Counted from the stretch's first letter, positions 11,791-25,081 are shown. The stretch: DNA of 64,000 nucleotides from Karalla daura (GCA_029224185.1 CM055194.1:26075364-26139363); one strand, 5' to 3'. Made by a program: numbers and translations. Notes: generated by a model from the letters alone, not told the origin.

Positions 11791-12200
11791 TGCGTGGAGG
11801 AGCTGATGGATGCGGCGACCGACTGTACGCTGATGGAAATGTCGCTGTGGCCTCGTTAGCATTCTGCTGTAACCCTCGGGCACGGGTGTCAGATTCTCTC
11901 AAAATTTACAGCTCGGTTTGGAGCCGAAAGACTCATAATGGCTGCGAGGGGCCTTATAATGAAAATACTGATCCGGGGTGGTGAGAAGTGCCATGAAGAA
12001 GATGTCGATTAATGATGGGCTCCACGAGTGAAAGGCTGCAGCGGCACAAAGCAGCAGAACACACTGAGAGCCTCCAACCCTCGCTGTCCACGCGCCCCAT
12101 GGTGGCGCTGTTCTGGAACACGTGACAGACCGACAGTCCAGGCGCCATCGAGTCCAGCATCCCACAGAGAAACAGGGCTGTGTGTGGGGGGGGTCATCCT

Positions 12201-14150
<1,950 letters not shown>

Positions 14151-14209
14151 TTGTGATGTCTTGTTGAAGGTTTTTATCTTGTCTCATTTCATCTCATTTT
14201 ATCCTGTCT

Positions 14210-14452
14210 TAGAAAATACACTTATTGCAAAGAACTGTAAATATCTGCACCCTTGATCTTTGTTTTAGATTTCAGGTTTGCATTAATTGCTTTATTTATT
14301 ACTTCTGAAAAGTATTTATTAGCATCTGTTTCTTTTTCTACAGTTTATGGTTGACGAAGCAGCCTCAATTTCATTGTACTTTCACAGTACAATAACAAAA
14401 AAGCGCACCTATTCTATTCTATTCTATTCTATTCTATTCTATTCTATTTTAC
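14210..14452 (+). mobile_element. Probable 3' end of a degraded retroelement with ATTCT tail
   Basis: The segment AATTTCATTGTACTTTCACA, then GTACAATAACAAAAAAGC, followed by a pure (TATTC)n tail at 14409-14448, resembles the 3' ends of common teleost dispersed retroelements. Those typically read TTTCATTGTAC...CAATGACAATAAAG followed by a short microsatellite. The upstream boundary is uncertain and no coding part is seen. The family name cannot be given. Confidence 0.5.
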
Positions 14453-14556
14453 TAGATTGTGGTTCATTCATTAAGTGCATTCAGTTGTAAGAGAAATAAA
14501 AGAAAACTGAAGAGAAATGCAGACCAAACATGTCTGCTGCTCCATTGTTGTACAAA

Positions 14557-14558
<2 letters not shown>

Positions 14559-14613
<55 letters not shown>
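14559..14613. repeat. (CA)n microsatellite
   Basis: A perfect run of about 27 CA units. It generates the His/Thr and Cys/Val frames around 14459-14785. Confidence 0.98.
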
Positions 14614-14615
<2 letters not shown>

Positions 14616-15452
14616 CCTCAAGGCCGCTCCATTGTCCTGGGGAAGCCATGAGGAGGAATTCCTTTCATGTGTCGTGTCCTGACAGAAGCTTAGTGACATC
14701 GAGGCCTCAGAGCTTCGTCCTCTCTCAGTCACCGTCTGGTCGCGGCTGCATTCATCAGAATCAAAGGATAATCTGCTTTACGTAGAAAATCAAGTGATGA
14801 TTAACATTTTCCTGCTCGGGGGGGAGGGAGCGTGTTTCAACCGCTAACACCTTTAAGGAGACACTTGAGAGACACGGGGCGGGAAAAGTTCCCAACACGG
14901 AGCAGAAACGTGTCAGAAGATTTGAAGTTTATGATCGGAGCACAAACTAAGCTGCCGGGTTACAGTCGCTCTGTCTGGAGCCAGTGATAGGCTTCAGTAC
15001 ACTATCACTACCACATTCAGTCAGTGAAACACTCCTAGAAAGACTCCAGTGAACTGCTGAACTGCACCTTTAACTGAGCATGTGGAGTCAAATCTGATGA
15101 TGAATCTGCAACAATTTCTTTTTTTTTTGACCCAAATATCAGTTTACATTCAGTTTACATCCTGATCCAGCATAAATTAGCACTTCTAGAATGGCAGGAG
15201 AAGTCATCTCTGACAGATATAAACCCAGGACATTGTTGTTTGACCTGGTCAGGGTTTCTGTGGCTGTAAAACATCAGTGTTGTGTTATAAAACTGAAAAC
15301 TGAATGAAGCCACGTTCCAGAGAAGCTGTCTGGTAGAGGAGCTGCTGTTTGGAACGACAAATGAGCATCAAACTTTGTTTTGATCAAAGTCTGAATCAGT
15401 AATTTAAATAAATAAAAGTTGAAGTTGTAGCCAATGAAAGGAGAGTGAACCC
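14614..15452. other. Unique DNA, no gene recognised
   Basis: The stretch is ordinary unique sequence with a T9 run at 15120. No exon, RNA or dispersed repeat is recognised. Confidence 0.55.
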
Positions 15453-15486
15453 TTCTCCTCCTCCTCCTCCTCCTCCTCCTCCTCCT
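15453..15486. repeat. (CTC)n microsatellite
   Basis: Eleven CTC units form a homopyrimidine tract on the plus strand. Confidence 0.97.
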
Positions 15487-15671
15487 GCAGATCTTCTCCT
15501 CAGACTGACCACAGGGTGTGGAGGCCATTAGTCGTCCCTAGACCTCCTGTTCTTTATAATTACACCCTCCTGGATTGACCCAGCACCAGCTCGCCCTCTG
15601 CTATTTGTGGTAATTAGTCCAGAATGTGAGCTGTCAACATGTAAGAATCGTGCCACGAGGCCCCTGGACGT

Positions 15672-15728
15672 CCCCCCCCCCCTCACCCCCCCCCCCCTCA
15701 CCCCCCCCCCCCCCCCCTCACCCCCCCC
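15672..15728. repeat. C tracts with regular TCA interruptions
   Basis: Runs of 7 to 17 C residues are separated by TCA, giving a quasi-tandem C(n)TCA structure. The minus strand has four long G runs and is G4-capable. Confidence 0.95.
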
Positions 15729-15839
15729 AACGCACTGCACAACAAGCACCTCGCCACCGCCGCCACTGGAATGCATTAACTTTCTCCTCTCTTCTTTCCC
15801 TCGGCGACTCATGTCAAATCCAGGTCCCTCAGAACAAAA

Positions 15840-16310
15840 TCTTAATAATTAACTGGCAAATTTTAACATGATTGCTTGTGACACACCTACTCTGGTAATT
15901 ATTGCTTTGAGGCCATGTGCTAATGAAATTAATGCATTCATTGCCCCAACAAATTAGCATAACTCTTACAAATGGCCCACATTCGAGACCCCGTTGGAAA
16001 ACACACAAGAGAAAGCAGCGTCGAGGAGGAGAAACGGTGGAAAATGAAAAATTTGGCACGTGGGACTGGGACCGTGATGAGCACGGCTCGCTCAAAGTCT
16101 TAATGGCTAAAGGCTCTTAATGCTAACCAGGGCTGATTGCAGTAATGCATTACAGAGCGATAGCAGAGCAGGAGCAAATCATTACCACTATCATCATTAT
16201 AGTCAGTGCTGATCTACATACACATCCCTCTCTGGACAGATATGAAACGGTTGTGCCACCGCACACATTAAAATGTTATTATACTGATGCATTAACTTTC
16301 TGCTGCAAAG
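15840..16310. promoter_or_regulatory. Candidate conserved non-coding block
   Basis: This AT-rich, repeat-poor stretch contains CTGGTAATTATTGC, TGCTAATGAAATTAATGC, AACAAATTAGCATAAC and GGCTCTTAATGCTAACC. The density of TAAT and TTAA cores is that of developmental enhancers. Frames at 15829-16095 minus and 15917-16120 plus have no domain. Confidence 0.5.
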
Positions 16311-16902
16311 TTCATATCAACACACCAGCTGCAGCGTGGCGCTGCAGACGGAGCCGTGCCATCCTCTCGGCGGGACGTCTCTCGGACATTCACCGCTCGG
16401 CATCAATAATGGATGGCGCTGCTCGCTGGAGGACCAGCTCACGCCGTTAAAAAAACACCTAAAAAAATGTGTTTGCCTGCAGCCAGATTCTGTCAGGGAG
16501 GCAGAGAAAAAGTGAACATGGCTTCCATTTAAACAACACTGAGGCACATTCCTGCAGTCAGGTGAGAGTGTGTGACAGCTCAGGTCGTCCGTCCACAGCC
16601 TCAGCTGCTGGATGACGGCGCCTCGGTTTGCACAGCAAATCAGGAAAGTGCAGCACCGAATAATTTATGGAGATATTTCATTTGGTCCTGAGCAGAATGT
16701 TCATGTTTCCCTGCACAGAGACAGAAACTTTGAAGGAGGCCAAGTGTGTAAAACTGTTTTCACCTCAGCTTTTTGTAATATCTACAGACGTACGACCCGA
16801 ACCGTCCTCACGGCTGAGAAATTTCAGGAGAAATTCAGACGTTTTTTCGTTATTAGCTCAGAAGTTCAGCATGGTCCAGTCAGTTCAGGAACAAGTGGAG
16901 GT
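16311..16902. other. Unique DNA, no gene recognised
   Basis: The stretch is GC-richer near 16320-16440. Weak similarity to the outer 5' part of family 1 may start around 16810 (GAGAAATTTCAGGAGAAATTC). No exon is seen. Confidence 0.45.
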
Positions 16903-17090
16903 CACAAAGTCATGTGATCATTTATGTGAGTGGCAGGTGAGCCCGCCAGTCAGAGTGAAGCCTACCTGTGGTTGCCAGATCAGCATGAAAGGGCACTGTA
17001 ATATTCCCATGGCAACAAACAGGATTGTAAGAGGGCTGTAAAACAGACTGAGGCATTTCTGAAGAAACCAGTATTCCATAGCTTCTACAT
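16903..17090 (+). repeat. Dispersed repeat family 1, copy C (longest)
   Basis: The copy runs from AAAGTCATGTGATCATTTATG through CAGTCAGAGTGAAGCCTAC, the core GTTGCCAGATCAGCATGAAA, AATATTCCCATGGCAACAAAC and CATAGCTTCTACATGGACAC. It lacks the 16-bp block with CAGATC(T)GAGCAGGAAC that other copies have after the core. It is the best single guide to the full element length of about 190 bp. Confidence 0.85.
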
Positions 17091-17956
17091 GGACACCAGA
17101 GATCAAGGCTACATCTGCTGGGTGTGACGGACACACGGAGACCAGGAAGACGTCAGAGCCGGGACCTGGCTACTCTCTGGCTGCAGCAGGAGACAACACA
17201 GTCCTTGATGAATAACAACAATCAGCCGACACTTCCGCACACCCTGAATGTTTCATTTAACTTTCATCAGCGTGTGAATGAGTGTGTGTCTGTGATTTCA
17301 TGTTTAAAATATCTCAGAATGCTGAAAGGTCGTCGTCAGAGTAACTGTGACACTTTCTTCTCAGAGATCACAGTGTGAGCCGTGTGCTGCGGCAGAGATG
17401 AATAAAACACTGGCCGGGCAGCTTTCTGACGCTCTGACCCACAGCACTGGCATGAATACATACAACACATCAACAGCACACTTCCTAATCTGCCATGGTT
17501 AGTAATGCGGCAGCTCATGCAGCATGCAGCCCCATCTGTGATGACACATCAGCCCCAGCAATGAACTCACAAACACAGACTCAACGTGTTGACTGAGAAT
17601 CTGCATCAGGAGCGTTCCACAGCAAAGCGTGATTAATTTCTGCTCATGAAATGAATACAGATTTTGTCATTACATGCCGTGTATCCTTTGCCAAATATTG
17701 TAATGTTGCTCCCTCCTGTTCTGCAGCGAGGACATGGAGACGCAGCTACACAACTGCTGGCAAAGCAGCTAAATCACGGAGCAAAACAAAGACCTGATTG
17801 CTCATTAGTATTATGGATCTGCTCCGTTTAAATGTGTTTTGTGGGATTCAGACTCTGTTTAATGACTTAAACTGTGTGTGCTGAGATGCTCGCTACCTAC
17901 ATTTCACCCTGGACGATTAAAAGAGTGAGACATCATCAGATATCTCACTCAATTAA

Positions 17957-17957
<1 letters not shown>
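17091..17957. other. Unique DNA, no gene recognised
   Basis: The stretch is unique sequence, and 17610-17860 is AT-rich with conserved-element texture. Frames at 17124-17378 and 17336-17518 lack any domain. Confidence 0.5.

Positions 17958-18010
<53 letters not shown>
17958..18010. repeat. (CA)n microsatellite
   Basis: A perfect run of about 26 CA units. Confidence 0.98.
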
Positions 18011-18014
<4 letters not shown>

Positions 18015-18179
18015 ATAAACACTCACCCGGGATCTGCAGATGCTGCAGTGCAGCCGGTCGCTGCTCCCACCGCCCTGAAACCAGGAAACCAGGAAACAAG
18101 GAAACAGGGTCAAAGGTCACGTAGACTCTTTACAGCAGGAGACAGATGCTGTACAGCCACTCGCATCGCTGACGGACCA

Positions 18180-18720
18180 TTTGTTTGTGTTTTCATCGAT
18201 AAACTAATTATGTTTGTTTGGAAATTTGATTGCATCTTGAAGTCAAAAGTGCATTATGGATAATAAGAATAATGCTGATTTAATTATGCACAGAGCCTGT
18301 ACAGTAGAGTCGCCTGAGGTGGAGACAGTCTCACAAACACAGACGCAGACGTGCAGCTCGGAACACAACATTTGACTGTGTTGTTTTCTAAAATGTTGTG
18401 TTTTGCACCTCTGGGCCGCGTCAGCGGCTCCACAGCTTTAATTACTGCTGTTTCCACGCACGTTCAGACCCAGCGTTCAGAGGAACGGCGGCAATCATCT
18501 TCACACTGCTGAAGACGCTAATAACAAGAAAAGCATTTGTACAAACACAAACTGCCAAAGCCGCCGCTAATATGCAGCGCATGTAGGAGCACATTTTGAT
18601 AGATGTTAATGGCATATAATTATAGAACACTGCTATTAGGCAATGTGATTTTATAAAGAGGACCATTGCCCTCGGCACTGTGGCCTGATTGCTCTGAGTG
18701 TTGGGCTAATGAATGTAAAC
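18180..18720. promoter_or_regulatory. Candidate conserved non-coding block
   Basis: Two AT-rich, repeat-poor parts (18180-18300 and 18480-18720) contain ATAAACTAATTATG, GCTGATTTAATTATGCAC, GACGCTAATAACAAG and GGGCTAATGAATG. The texture is that of a developmental regulatory element. The frame at 18442-18678 minus is not convincing as an exon. Confidence 0.5.
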
Positions 18721-18755
18721 CAAGTCTGTTTGCAGTGAGAATTATCAACCCATGA

Positions 18756-18794
18756 AGGGGAGGGGGTGGGGGGGGGGGTGGAGGGGTGGGGGGG
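18756..18794. repeat. G-rich G4-capable tract
   Basis: Runs of 4 to 10 G residues are separated by single A or T residues, giving several potential G-quadruplex registers on the plus strand. Confidence 0.9.
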
Positions 18795-18870
18795 TCAGCT
18801 CACTATTCACACCACTCACAATTACAGACAGAAGCAGCCACGCACACTCACAGTCAAGGGCACACATGCT

Positions 18871-18871
<1 letters not shown>

Positions 18872-18921
<50 letters not shown>
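18872..18921. repeat. (CA)n microsatellite
   Basis: A perfect run of about 25 CA units. Confidence 0.98.
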
Positions 18922-18922
<1 letters not shown>

Positions 18923-19053
18923 GAGCTTGTCTCATACATGTAAATTCCTCCCATTATGTGTTTCATCTGTTCACACTTTAGTCTGTACTTCTCTCTCCAC
19001 TGATTTGATGCTATTTTTAGAAGTCGTTTGCATTTTCTAAACCCTTTTGCACA

Positions 19054-19110
19054 TCTTCTTCTTCTTCTTCTTCTTCTTCTTCTTCTTCTTCTTCTTCTTC
19101 TTCTTCTTCT
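19054..19110. repeat. (CTT)n microsatellite
   Basis: Nineteen CTT units form a homopyrimidine run (GAA on the other strand) that can form triplex DNA. It explains the poly-Arg frame at 18745-19131 minus. Confidence 0.98.
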
Positions 19111-19554
19111 CTCCAGTGTGGCTGCTCTCACATGGATGAGATTACCAACTCTGCACAGAGCAACATTCCCATTGATTTCAATGGAGTGAAACCAGATGTA
19201 TAAAAATGCTCTGTGGGGAAGTGACCAGACAGCTCAGCTTCACAGAGCCCCCAGAGTCCAGGCTGGGACAGTGAGGCTCGCCAGGCCTCGCTGCCCGTAT
19301 CTGATCCACAGATCGCTCTTAAACACAAGCATCCCACAACAACCCAGCTCATGTTCTTTCTGACAATAAAGTGAATAATCAAAAGCAAGACAGTTGCTGG
19401 GTTTAAGACCAATAATTGTAGCATCTTTTGATATTTTAAAGATGTTTTCTCCTTAGTTTCTCTTTCTGCTCCAGAGCCTGAAGGTTAAATGATTTGACTG
19501 GTTGAATTCAACTTGTGACAGAGACAGACAGAAGGTTCATCATGCATCACCTGC
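19111..19554. other. Unique DNA, no gene recognised
   Basis: A 98-codon minus frame (19128-19424) has no recognisable domain. No RNA or dispersed repeat is seen. Confidence 0.55.
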
Positions 19555-19786
<232 letters not shown>

Positions 19787-20124
19787 TCTGTTCTCAGGCC
19801 ATAAAATGATCTGTTTAACTGGAGCGAGAAGCCGATGTTTCTGTGTGAGCAGTGGCTGGTGTTGGGCCGGCTGGTGCAGTCCTCTCATGCCCTTGTACTC
19901 GGAGCTGCGAGGGTTTCACCCCTCCAGGAATGCTCTGCCTATAATGAGGGTCAGGGGTCAAAGTGCTGCCGCGCCTGGAGGCCGGGATCTCCTCAGCGCA
20001 CTCAGTCACTGACTCTGTCCCTATATTTAAATCCTGCCTCAGGACATGTTTTTCAAAGGGCATCTCCTAACTAGTTCCTGGTTACTAATTAGTTTTGTGC
20101 TGTGCTATTTGTCTTTGGGAACCT
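19787..20124. other. Unique DNA, no gene recognised
   Basis: Short unique segment between the GATA tract and the G-rich tract. Overlapping 70-80 codon frames on both strands show no domain. Confidence 0.55.
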
Positions 20125-20162
20125 GGGAGGGGGGGTGGGGGTGGGGGGGTGGGGGGGTGGGG

Positions 20163-20193
<31 letters not shown>

Positions 20194-20200
20194 GGGGGGG
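20125..20200. repeat. G-rich tract with (GT) and G26
   Basis: GGGGGGGT-type units lead into seven GT units and then about 26 consecutive G. It is strongly G4-capable on the plus strand and hard to sequence, so the exact length should be treated with caution. Confidence 0.95.
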
Positions 20201-20403
20201 CTAAAAGAAGACAGCATATGGTTCGCCTCGGCTTGCCTCAGTGAAGACCACCATCTTTCACGTGGTCCAGTTTTCCAACACACTCAGGTCTGCATCAAAG
20301 ATGCAGAAATGTTGTTTTTTTAGTTAATTTTCCAGTATTATTTGCTGTGCATGTGTCATCAGTGATGGATGGATGAAGACTCAATATCATTTGTCTTTAA
20401 ACC

Positions 20404-20544
20404 TGTCCATCTAGAAGCTGATCTCAAAGTGAAACAGTTTGTTCACATCTCCAGGTCACGTGACCTGACATAGGGGTCACATGACCAGTTCCCTTCAGAC
20501 CAGATGGACAGAGGAGGAGACTCAACTGTTTCTACATCTGATTC
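20404..20544 (+). repeat. Dispersed repeat family 2, copy 1
   Basis: 141 bp matches the reverse complement of 33534-33680 almost base for base, with about a 9-base indel near the start and a few substitutions. It contains a perfect 16-bp palindrome CAGGTCACGTGACCTG at 20452-20467 and, just after it, the near-palindrome GGTCACATGACC. The palindrome contains GTCACGTGAC, a consensus for USF- or TFEB-type bHLH-zip factors. The element class is unknown. Confidence 0.85.
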
Positions 20545-21107
20545 AGACTTTACGTAGAATAAGGGTTCAAAGCAGCTGCAGGTAACAGCTGCCTTCAGTG
20601 GAGACAGCAGCATTGAAATGTTTGAATTATCACTTTGATTTTGGAAACTCATCCACTGATGCTCTGGTGTCTTTCTGCTGCACATCTCCTCTGTGGAACT
20701 AATAAAGGTGGATCCCACCTCGCCCTGTCATCAGTGGTGGAGCTACAGCCCAGCTGTGTTTCGTTGTTTGTTGTTATTGTTGCTGTTGTTGTTTACAGAC
20801 AACATGGACAACCTCTGGACAGTCTGTCCCTGCAGCTTTTAGCAGAGCTCGTGGTACAGCCTCTCACCCTCGCGCTGCCTCTCTGCCTCCCTCGCTCTCA
20901 AGTCAAATCATTATTGGATTACATTTTCTGGCTTCATCAAATGTGGTTAAGAGGCACTTTAGACATATGTGCATGACCTGCTTTCCAGAGATGGCTATCA
21001 GAGCAAAAGTGACAGGTCAATTGCTGATTTCTGCTCTGTAAAAGGGAAAAGGCCTCCCCAGCCTGAGCACTCTAAAAGGTCGCACACACTCTCGCTCTCC
21101 CGTCTGC
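20545..21107. other. Unique DNA, no gene recognised
   Basis: Frames at 20443-20718 minus and 20635-20976 plus contain no recognised domain. A short GTTGTT-rich patch lies near 20765-20790. Confidence 0.5.
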
Positions 21108-21140
21108 TCCCCCCTCCCTCTCTCTCTCCCTCTCTCTCTC

Positions 21141-21197
<57 letters not shown>
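21108..21197. repeat. (CT)n-(CA)n composite microsatellite
   Basis: CCCTCTCTCT blocks run into about 27 CA units. The downstream 100 bp is GT-rich but irregular. The same CT-to-CA order recurs at 34152-34240. Confidence 0.97.
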
Positions 21198-21199
<2 letters not shown>

Positions 21200-21429
21200 G
21201 AGTAGAGCGGAGCGGCTCTGTGTGTGGGTGTGTGAGTGTATGTGTCTGCCTCGTGAGGCCCAGTGTGTGTGTGCATGTGTGTCTGTATATAATTGTATAG
21301 AGGGAAGACACACACTTAATGGAAGTGGCTCTTCAGTGTGACAGCTGGCTGGTGCAGATGAAAGGTCTGCAGCGCCTCGTCTGCCACTTGTGGAGCATCC
21401 GCAGAGACCGGGAGGACGGCGCAGCAGCA

Positions 21430-21720
21430 AACAGACTCAACAGCAGACACACTTTTTATCCCAAATTAACATAGATTGTATGCAATACTGAGCAATTCAT
21501 CTATTATGTACAGTGCAGCGGCACACAGATACAGTATATTCTGCAGCAGAATTAGATGTAGATGTTATCTCTGCAGAGCAGATAAGCTCCGATACTGGAC
21601 AGTCCAAAAGTGCATAAGTGACACAAATTGAATAATTTTCAGTTTATCTGCTCTTTGGCTCCCTGGCCAGAGTGGTACTTGTGCTATTCAGCTGCATTTC
21701 TAGAAAACTTGGTGAGATTG
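21430..21720. promoter_or_regulatory. Candidate conserved non-coding block
   Basis: The AT-rich, repeat-poor stretch has CCCAAATTAACATAG, GAGCAATTCATCTATTATG, GAATTAGATGTAGATG and AATTGAATAATTTTC. It looks like vertebrate conserved regulatory DNA. Confidence 0.45.
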
Positions 21721-22079
21721 GTCTGGGTTTGAAACGTCGTTATGTTTAAAACATTGTCGGGCAGATTCTCCGGGGCAGCAGCCGCCGAGCTGCTGCTTGT
21801 TACACATATCAAATTAAATGGAACCAACTCTGTCAATTATCTGATCTGAGTAAAACAATACGAATCTTTTTCTGGCTTCAGTTCGTTTTGACAGTAAACG
21901 GAGTCATCTACAGCCAGACTGGATCAATGGAGAAAGTGAAGTCACCATGTGATCACTTCACTCTGATATTTGGTGTGTTTTCATGTGGTTTCATGTGAAG
22001 CAGCTGGTTGTGGAACCAAAACAACGTCTAAAACAAGAAAATAAACCTTCATGAAGTTAGAGAGGATGGAAATTTCTCA

Positions 22080-22390
22080 TCTGAAGACTGTATGATATGT
22101 TTATAACTGTAAATACATAACGTCTGTTTTTCTGTCAGTATATCATCCAGATCATGTCACCCTGTTGTACATGTTCTAGTTCTCATATACTTGGACATTT
22201 ATGTACCATAGTTCCTCATCCTGCAGCACAGTTCCTGTTATATTCTCCCTATTGTACTTTTACTATTTACATTGGAAACATTTGCACTTTTGATGAGACA
22301 TCAAACTGAGTTTTGTTGTTTGCTTTGTGCAGTGACAACAAATTTGAATATAATTTGATATAATAATTGCAATCTGCATCTCAACCAGAC
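22080..22390 (+). mobile_element. Probable degraded retroelement 3' region
   Basis: ATGATATGTTTATAACTGTAAATAC, written here only as a landmark near 22090, together with stretches like CCCTATTGTACTTTTACTATT and GCACTTTTGATGAGACATCAA, then ACTGAGTTTTGTTG and GCAGTGACAACAAATTTG, follows the order seen at the 3' ends of common teleost dispersed retroelements. It is old and lacks a clear tail or coding part. Confidence 0.4.
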
Positions 22391-22759
22391 ATCTCAACAT
22401 TTGAGAGGGTTAAATGGAGGAGAAGTTAAATGGAGGCTGTGCTGGACCTGATGTGCCGCCCACACACACCCACAGTTTGGGTCTGAGAACGTGTGCGACC
22501 TTTGACCTGTGGCACCAGGAGTAAACCAGGAGCGCTTCATCCTGGAAGGTGTCAGTGCAGAAGGAGAAGCTCCTACGCTTCACTTTGTCATTTAAATCAA
22601 AGACTCATTAGCATGCAGAGGAGGTTATTAGTTATAGCCGAGGAGGAAACATGTACACTTGCACATCGTCGCACCTCTTCACTTACTTTTCAGATTTTAC
22701 TTTTTTTTTAACTTCTGGGAAAAATACTTATACAGAGGCAATTATACATTTTTACAATT
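22391..22759. other. Unique DNA, no gene recognised
   Basis: A short plus frame (22493-22711) has no domain. A T9 run lies near 22701. Confidence 0.5.
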
Positions 22760-23250
22760 CTGGCAGCAGCAGCAGCAGTTGGCTGGGAATTAATGGAGAG
22801 GAGTAATTAGCATGAGCAGCAATCAGCAGCGGAGAGGAGACGTGTTCCACCTACAGAAACCTACGCTTCATCAGCAGACACCGAGCGACATCTTTTTGGA
22901 GACGAGCTGCAAAAACACATCAGTGACCACACGGCAACAACAGGCGCGCGGGTTCAAGCAGCGCTCCACATGTTAATGAGATACTTTGCGGTGGGTGACA
23001 GGTGTCAGGTGCATGATGGCGGCCTGGATTCCTGCCAGTCCATTATGAGGCACTTCTCCATGTTTCAGCCTGCGTGTTTCAACTGTATAACGATGACGCG
23101 TTATCATTGTTAGCATCCCTCATTAAAACTAATTGGTATTGCTATTTGAAAGGTAGCTCATTACCTTGAGGCAAACAGCAACGTTTTGTCTCAATAAGGA
23201 GTACTAACACATTTATTCACACACACGTTTTCCCCCTCACATTCTGACAA
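22760..23250. promoter_or_regulatory. Candidate conserved non-coding block
   Basis: Repeat-poor DNA after a CAG4 run contains GGGAATTAATGGAG, GGAGTAATTAGCATG, CACATGTTAATGAGATAC, CATTAAAACTAATTGG and GCTCATTACCTTGAGG. Every frame is stop-dense. The call rests on the homeodomain-site texture. Confidence 0.45.
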
Positions 23251-23764
23251 ATGGATGACGAGGAAAAATAGCTCGACTGAAACTCAGAGTATGAAGGTTC
23301 CCTGAGCGTGGAACGTCTCCTCTTACCTTCTGGATCCATCTGGACAGACACACGTGATGGGAAAGTAAATTCTTGCAGTCGCAGAAATTCCTCAGTGGGT
23401 CACTGGCTTCAGGTTCAACATCCCTGCATATAAAGCACTCGGACTCTTCTGAAGAGGAAGACAGAGGAGAAAGTGGAGGTTAGGAATGTTTAGCTCCCAC
23501 TCACAGTGCATCAAAGGCCCAGAAACACATTCACTCACACCGGGATTCATCAGCGCTCAGCACACTGTGAATGAGTCCAGAATACATGATTTGAGAATCA
23601 AGATCCTTTCCTCAAGAACGAGACCTTTGCAAATGTTTTGCTGCAGCTTCATTTCCTGCTGAAGCATCGAGTCCCTCGAGCTCAGAGCTTCATTTTGTTC
23701 TCAGCGGAAAAGTAACAAAGTGAATGACGAGCCAACGAGCAAAACCAAGCAGAGCTCCATTCAG
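23251..23764. other. Unique DNA, no gene recognised
   Basis: No open frame, repeat or RNA gene stands out. Confidence 0.5.
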
Positions 23765-23980
23765 AGAAGAGAAGAGGAACCTTTATCTGTCCAACATGGC
23801 ATTACTGCAGCGGCACCACAGAAGAAGAGAAACAACAGAGACATTAAGTGATACAATAACACATGCACTAAAAACAGCAGAACAATGAAGGGAAAAAGAA
23901 AATATTCTGACCTTCAGTTTATAAGAACAACGATGAACAATAAAACATGACAATAGCTGAAATATGCATGTAGAATGAAA
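23765..23980. mobile_element. Possible degraded dispersed repeat next to TAGAA tract
   Basis: The sequence CCTTTATCTGTCCAACATGG with ACAATAACACATGCAC resembles the reverse strand of retroelement tails in fish, which begin with TTTATTGTCC-like sequence. It abuts the TAGAC/TAGAA tract. The similarity is from memory and weak. Confidence 0.3.
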
Positions 23981-24089
23981 TAGACTAGAATAGACTAGAC
24001 TAGACTAGACTAGACTAGACTAGACTAGAATAGAATAGAATAGAATAGAATAGAATAGAATAGAATAGAATAGAATAGAATAGAATAGG
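23981..24089. repeat. (TAGAC)n-(TAGAA)n microsatellite
   Basis: TAGAC pentamers switch at about 24026 to perfect TAGAA pentamers, about 22 units in all. TAGAA is the reverse complement of the TTCTA motif in the tract at 14409. Confidence 0.97.
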
Positions 24090-24532
24090 AGAAAGCTTTA
24101 TGAGTGGACAGTGGATGTTGCCAGTGACAGACTATATATATAATATCACAACAAGCGATCTGTTTTCATTCTGCAAAGATTTCTGCAGAAACAACTTTCA
24201 CTTTGTCACCCACAAATGTATTTTTCAATAAACATTAACTTCAATCCAACTTCAGTGTTGTATTATTTATCATTATCTAAAACAGGGTCCAGGTTCTTGC
24301 ACTGCAGGGCTGCATGATGGTCACTGAAGGCTTCACAGCTTTGCAGCTGTGGTCTCTGTGATGTGAGGCTGAGCACTGAACAGTCAGAGTTCTCAATCAA
24401 CAACAACACTTTGTTTTCCGTCTTCATAACTCACAGCAGCTGCTCTGAACTCGATCTAATGCGCTGCCGTAAAACCATCCTTCTCGGCTCCATTAGGGCC
24501 GGACATAAAAGGTGAGCGGAGGAAGTGATGGA
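24090..24532. other. Unique DNA, no gene recognised
   Basis: Ordinary AT-rich sequence with a short TATA run near 24132. The minus frame at 24431-24778 has no domain. Confidence 0.5.
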
Positions 24533-24572
24533 GCTGCAGCCCGGGGCGAGCGGGCCCGCCCCGGGCTGCAGC
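24533..24572. other. Perfect GC-rich hairpin, 16-bp arms
   Basis: The left arm GCTGCAGCCCGGGGCG (24533-24548) and its exact reverse complement (24557-24572) flank an 8-base loop. The arms include PstI and SmaI sites and would be extremely stable as RNA or as a cruciform. It does not look like a terminator because no U tract follows and the context is eukaryotic. Confidence 0.9.
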
Positions 24573-24700
24573 AGCCTCACCTGACCAGGAGGACTGGAGC
24601 TCAGAGCTGGATGCAGCTCCCAGCAGATCTGTGGGGCTCCACCATGAAAACAGAGGGAGGCGCTGTCAGAGGAAAGTGCTGCCTCAGACGCTGCTGTCTC

Positions 24701-25081
24701 TGAGGGCCTCATCGCTTCAGGTGGAAATAGATCTTCAGATGGAGAATCAAAGGCTTGGTTGTTAATGTAGCCCATCAATTCTGTGTAAGCACATTTTATT
24801 ACTGACCAGGCACATATGCAGCATGTACGCCTGCTTGAAAGGAAAAACAGAATTAAAACGTGTTTTGAGATGCAGGTCGTAAAACATCTTCGAGTTTGTG
24901 CATGAAATGCAGCTAAAAGTGTTTAGAGTGAATCTGCCTCCATTCAGGGATCAGGGGATTCAGGTTCCTCCTCTGGTTCCTCCTCAGTCTCTGGTTCCTC
25001 CTCTGGTTCCTCCACAGTCTCTGGTTCCTCCTCTGGTTCTCCCTCAGTCTCTGGTTCCTCCTTGGGTTTGTCCTCAGTCTC
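24701..25081 (+). repeat. Source copy of a 381-bp local duplication
   Basis: The segment recurs at 27127-27507 at a constant offset of 2426 bp, with a single mismatch seen by eye (G at 24892, A at 27318). It covers 260 bp of unique sequence and the first four units of the acidic minisatellite. Confidence 0.95.

Noticed and set aside
18442..18678. Small membrane protein on the minus strand
   Set aside because: It lies in an AT-rich conserved-looking block. Hydrophobicity follows from AT content, and no start context or homology is recognised.
24533..24572. Rho-independent terminator
   Set aside because: No U tract follows, and the setting is a vertebrate genome.
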